From contig JAAZEL010000066.1 of the NCBI GenBank assembly GCA_012512325.1, forward strand, positions 1 through 35,204: a stretch of 35,204 nucleotides of DNA, written 5' to 3'. The notes beneath the pieces are model-generated. The model was given only the letters and a program-made list of their open reading frames with translations, did no database searches and was not told where the DNA came from. The first letter of the stretch is position 1. The number at the start of each line of letters is the position of its first letter. The position numbers and the translations under genes are program-made. This document shows positions 33,402-35,204 of the stretch, piece after piece. This stretch comes from Candidatus Fermentithermobacillaceae bacterium. GTDB taxonomy: Bacteria > Bacillota > Sulfobacillia > Fermentithermobacillales > Fermentithermobacillaceae.

Positions 33402-33690
33402 CGTGTAACCCTGGAATAACCGGGGAGGGAGACGGTGGGGCCGGTCTAACTTGGTGGCTTGAAACAGGCGGGAAAAAGGACGCGCCTGTGAGGCCGGTTC
33501 TCGTGGTATCTTACGATAAGGCAGCTGCTGTGCTGTGATGGAAGCCGCGGTTGTCTTCCCTGAAACGGAAACCCGCTTTGGAGGAATTTCCTTCGGCATG
33601 TAGAAACTGATTTATTGCATGCCGGCTTATCAAAGCTTCGTCAGGTGTGCAATGTCATGCCACGCGTGTTGAAGCATCGCCAATTGAATA
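33402..33690 (+). other. Long structured leader of unknown class upstream of the glycine riboswitch
   Basis: No gene is supported. Several possible hairpins follow in series: ACCGG/CCGGT around 33419-33445, ACAGGCG/CGCCTGT (about 33464-33489), GGAAG/CTTCC (33540-33559), GGAAA/TTTCC (33567-33591) and CGGCATG/CATGCCG (33594-33624). I compared it by eye with known riboswitch classes (cobalamin, SAM, TPP, THF, ydaO, GEMM) and 6S and SRP RNA and found no match. It could be an unlinked small RNA, part of the gcv leader, or unstructured sequence. Confidence 0.35.
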
Positions 33691-33694
33691 ACGG

Positions 33695-33876
33695 GGCGGA
33701 TGAAGGCGCCGGGAGAGTCCTGTGTAGGAGCAGGCGCCGAAGGAGCAAGGATGTGTATCCGAAACTCTCAGGCACAAACACCGTCGCCGGACGCATCTCT
33801 GGAGAGCCATTTGAGTATGGCACCAAAGGGGTAACCCGCTTGGTAAGCGGGGAATCTCTCAGGTAAAAGGACAGGG
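33695..33876 (+). promoter_or_regulatory. Tandem glycine riboswitch
   Basis: Two glycine aptamers in series precede gcvT. The first runs from GGGAGAGTCC (33711) to GAAACTCTCAGGCACAAA (33761-33778). After a short linker the second runs from GGAGAGCC (33801) to AATCTCTCAGGTAAAAGGAC (33853-33872). The GGAGAG...CTCTCAGG pairing and the following AAAAGGACAG are the class hallmarks. Glycine binding normally turns on the gcv genes, here most likely by preventing the terminator that overlaps its 3' end. Confidence 0.95.
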
Positions 33877-33902
33877 ACTTCGCGCAAGCCCGGTCCTTTT
33901 TT
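33865..33902 (+). terminator. Riboswitch-controlled intrinsic terminator
   Basis: AAAAGGAC-A-GGG (33865-33876) pairs with CCC-G-GTCCTTTT (33889-33900, one A/G mismatch), followed by further Ts. The 5' arm is the end of aptamer 2, so ligand binding and terminator formation should compete. Confidence 0.85.
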
Positions 33903-33983
33903 GACTTTTTCCGGTTCCCCGGCGCAGTGGCAGGCAAGAGTTGCGGATTTACGGCCCAAAATAAGCAGGAGGTGACGACAAAG

Positions 33984-35108
33984 GTGGCGCAGGCACCCAA
34001 GAAGACCCCCTTATACGATACCCATGTGAAAAACGGCGGCAGGATTGTGGACTTCGGCGGTTGGGCGCTTCCGGTGCAGTTTTCAGGGATCAAGGAAGAG
34101 CACAACGCATGCCGAACAGCCGCCGCCCTTTGGGATGTATCCAACATGGGTGAGCTGTTGGTTCAAGGTAAGGAAGCCCTTGACCTTCTCCAGATGATCC
34201 TGGTCAACGATGTATCCAAGATCTATCCCGGCAAACTCATCTACTCACCCATGTGCTACCCCCACGGAGGCATAGTAGATGACCTGCTGGTGATGTGTTT
34301 GGCTGAGGACAAGTACTGGCTCATTGTCAACGGGGCGAACATAGGAAAGGACTTCGAATGGATCCGGCCTATCGTGGGTTACTTCAACGACACCACTCTT
34401 GAGAACATATCCGACAGTATAGCCCAGCTGGCACTCCAGGGGCCCAATTCAGTGGCAATCCTGAAGCAGATCACCAAATATCCCGTTGACGAAATTCGGT
34501 ATTACCATGGGGCACAGGATGTGGATGTGGCAGGGATCAGCTGCCTGGTTACCAGGACCGGTTACACAGGGGAAGACGGGTTTGAGCTTTATTGCCAGGC
34601 TGACAAAGGGCCTGAACTCTATGAGGCGGTGGTTGAAGCAGGAAAGGACCATGGCTTGGTCCTGGCCGGGTTGGGCGCCAGGGATACCCTCAGGTTTGAG
34701 GCTTCCATGTCCCTCTACGGCCATGAACTTGACGAAGATCATACGCCTTTGGAAGCAGGGCTTGGCAGGACTGTTGCCTTCGACAAAGGAACTTTCTTCA
34801 TCGGTTCCAAAGCTCTCATGGAGCAACGGGAAAAAGGTTTGCAGGTCAAACTTGTAGGCATTGAGATGGTGGGCAAAGGCGTGCCCAGGCACGGGTACAA
34901 GGTGTTTGATGAAACCGGCGAAAAGGAAATAGGCTATGTCACCACCGGGACTTATGCCCCCTACTTAGACAAGTATCTCGCCATGGCGTATGTGCCGGTT
35001 GAGTACAGCCAGCGAGGTACTGCCTTGAACATCGATGTAAGGGGCAGAAAGATCCCCGCCAAGGTTGTAAGGATGCCATTTTATCGCTGGGAGGTTAAGA
35101 AAAAATGA
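33984..35108 (+). CDS. gcvT: Aminomethyltransferase, T-protein of the glycine cleavage system
   Basis: A 374-residue folate-dependent enzyme, near the usual 365. It takes the aminomethyl group from lipoylated H-protein and makes methylene-THF and ammonia. Family segments are [91 protein letters not shown] and the terminal domain TTGTYAPYL. The catalytic Asp of the folate site falls in the segment after DVSNMGE. The start is GTG at 33984, nine bases after a perfect AGGAGGTG; the frame is open to 33927. gcvH overlaps the stop (ATGA). It is controlled by the glycine riboswitch upstream. Confidence 0.95.
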   Translation: MAQAPKKTPLYDTHVKNGGRIVDFGGWALPVQFSGIKEEHNACRTAAALWDVSNMGELLVQGKEALDLLQMILVNDVSKIYPGKLIYSPMCYPHGGIVDDLLVMCLAEDKYWLIVNGANIGKDFEWIRPIVGYFNDTTLENISDSIAQLALQGPNSVAILKQITKYPVDEIRYYHGAQDVDVAGISCLVTRTGYTGEDGFELYCQADKGPELYEAVVEAGKDHGLVLAGLGARDTLRFEASMSLYGHELDEDHTPLEAGLGRTVAFDKGTFFIGSKALMEQREKGLQVKLVGIEMVGKGVPRHGYKVFDETGEKEIGYVTTGTYAPYLDKYLAMAYVPVEYSQRGTALNIDVRGRKIPAKVVRMPFYRWEVKKK

Positions 35109-35204
35109 ACTATCCTGAGGATCTCAAGTACACCAAAGAGCATGAGTGGGTGCGGGTTGACAACGGCAAGGCGCGTGTAGGCGTCACTTTCTACGCCCAG
35201 GACC
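35105..35204 (+). CDS. gcvH: Glycine cleavage H-protein, partial at window edge
   Basis: The first 33 residues are visible: [18 protein letters not shown] followed by [24 protein letters not shown] and VGVTxYAQ are the conserved start of the lipoyl carrier H-protein. The ATG overlaps the gcvT stop by the ATGA arrangement. The lipoylated Lys lies beyond the edge. gcvP genes would be expected next. Confidence 0.95.
   Translation, partial: MNYPEDLKYTKEHEWVRVDNGKARVGVTFYAQD

Noticed and set aside
33538-33603. 21-codon frame beginning MEAAVVFPETETRF
   Set aside because: No ribosome-binding site precedes the ATG, and the stretch overlaps predicted hairpins of the gcv leader.

Overview
This 35.2 kb window looks like chromosomal DNA of an anaerobic Bacillota (Firmicutes) bacterium of moderate-to-high GC. 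The signs are a PAS-bearing [FeFe]-hydrogenase with its 2Fe-2S partner and a SpoIIE-type phosphatase, a tandem glycine riboswitch ahead of gcvT-gcvH, a FapA/DUF342 protein, a DppA D-aminopeptidase, and a muropeptide-salvage cluster built from the parts of the Bacillus subtilis ybb (murQ/nagZ/amiE/namZ) region. Shine-Dalgarno sequences are strong (GGAGG type). No tRNA, rRNA, IS element, prophage or CRISPR array was seen.

Layout. (1) 1-3561, minus strand: an XRE-cupin regulator, a 15-bp repeat array, then a 2Fe-2S ferredoxin, a probably sensory [FeFe]-hydrogenase and a SpoIIE-type phosphatase cut by the left edge. (2) 3677-6492, minus: an HD-GYP protein, a small repeat cluster and a DHA2-type MFS exporter broken by a -1 frameshift. 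(3) 6732-7150: a non-coding repeat array; then plus-strand nitroreductase and ABC-F ATPase genes. (4) 10001-18207, plus: an 11-bp repeat array, then guaA (synthetase part only), purB, purL and a two-gene ABC transporter, closed by a bidirectional terminator. (5) 18294-20249, minus: a PLP enzyme and a small unknown protein, divergent from fapA and dppA (20405-23117, plus). (6) 33265-23206, minus: a tight run of a MEDS-domain histidine kinase, namZ, a murK-like kinase, a murQ-amiE fusion, nagZ, anmK and birA. (7) 33373 to the right end, plus: a long structured leader, a tandem glycine riboswitch with terminator, gcvT and the start of gcvH.

How the genes work together. The region 6 operon encodes a nearly complete route for turning cell-wall muropeptides into metabolites: NamZ and NagZ trim the sugars, AmiE removes the peptide, AnmK and the MurK-like kinase phosphorylate MurNAc species, and MurQ opens the lactyl ether. 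None of these proteins has a visible signal peptide, so the pathway appears cytoplasmic, unlike the partly secreted B. subtilis system. DppA next door could recycle the D-amino-acid peptides.

The most unusual feature is a set of degenerate, fixed-period tandem repeats with unrelated sequences: 15 bp, alternating 42/53 bp, 11 bp and about 66 bp between genes, and in-frame 12, 30, 36 and 48 bp repeats inside or at the N-termini of guaA, purL and an ABC-F gene. In each array the unit length is largely kept while its sequence has drifted. This suggests a recurrent local process that creates tandem repeats and is tolerated, or used, even in housekeeping enzymes. It is the best candidate here for something undescribed.
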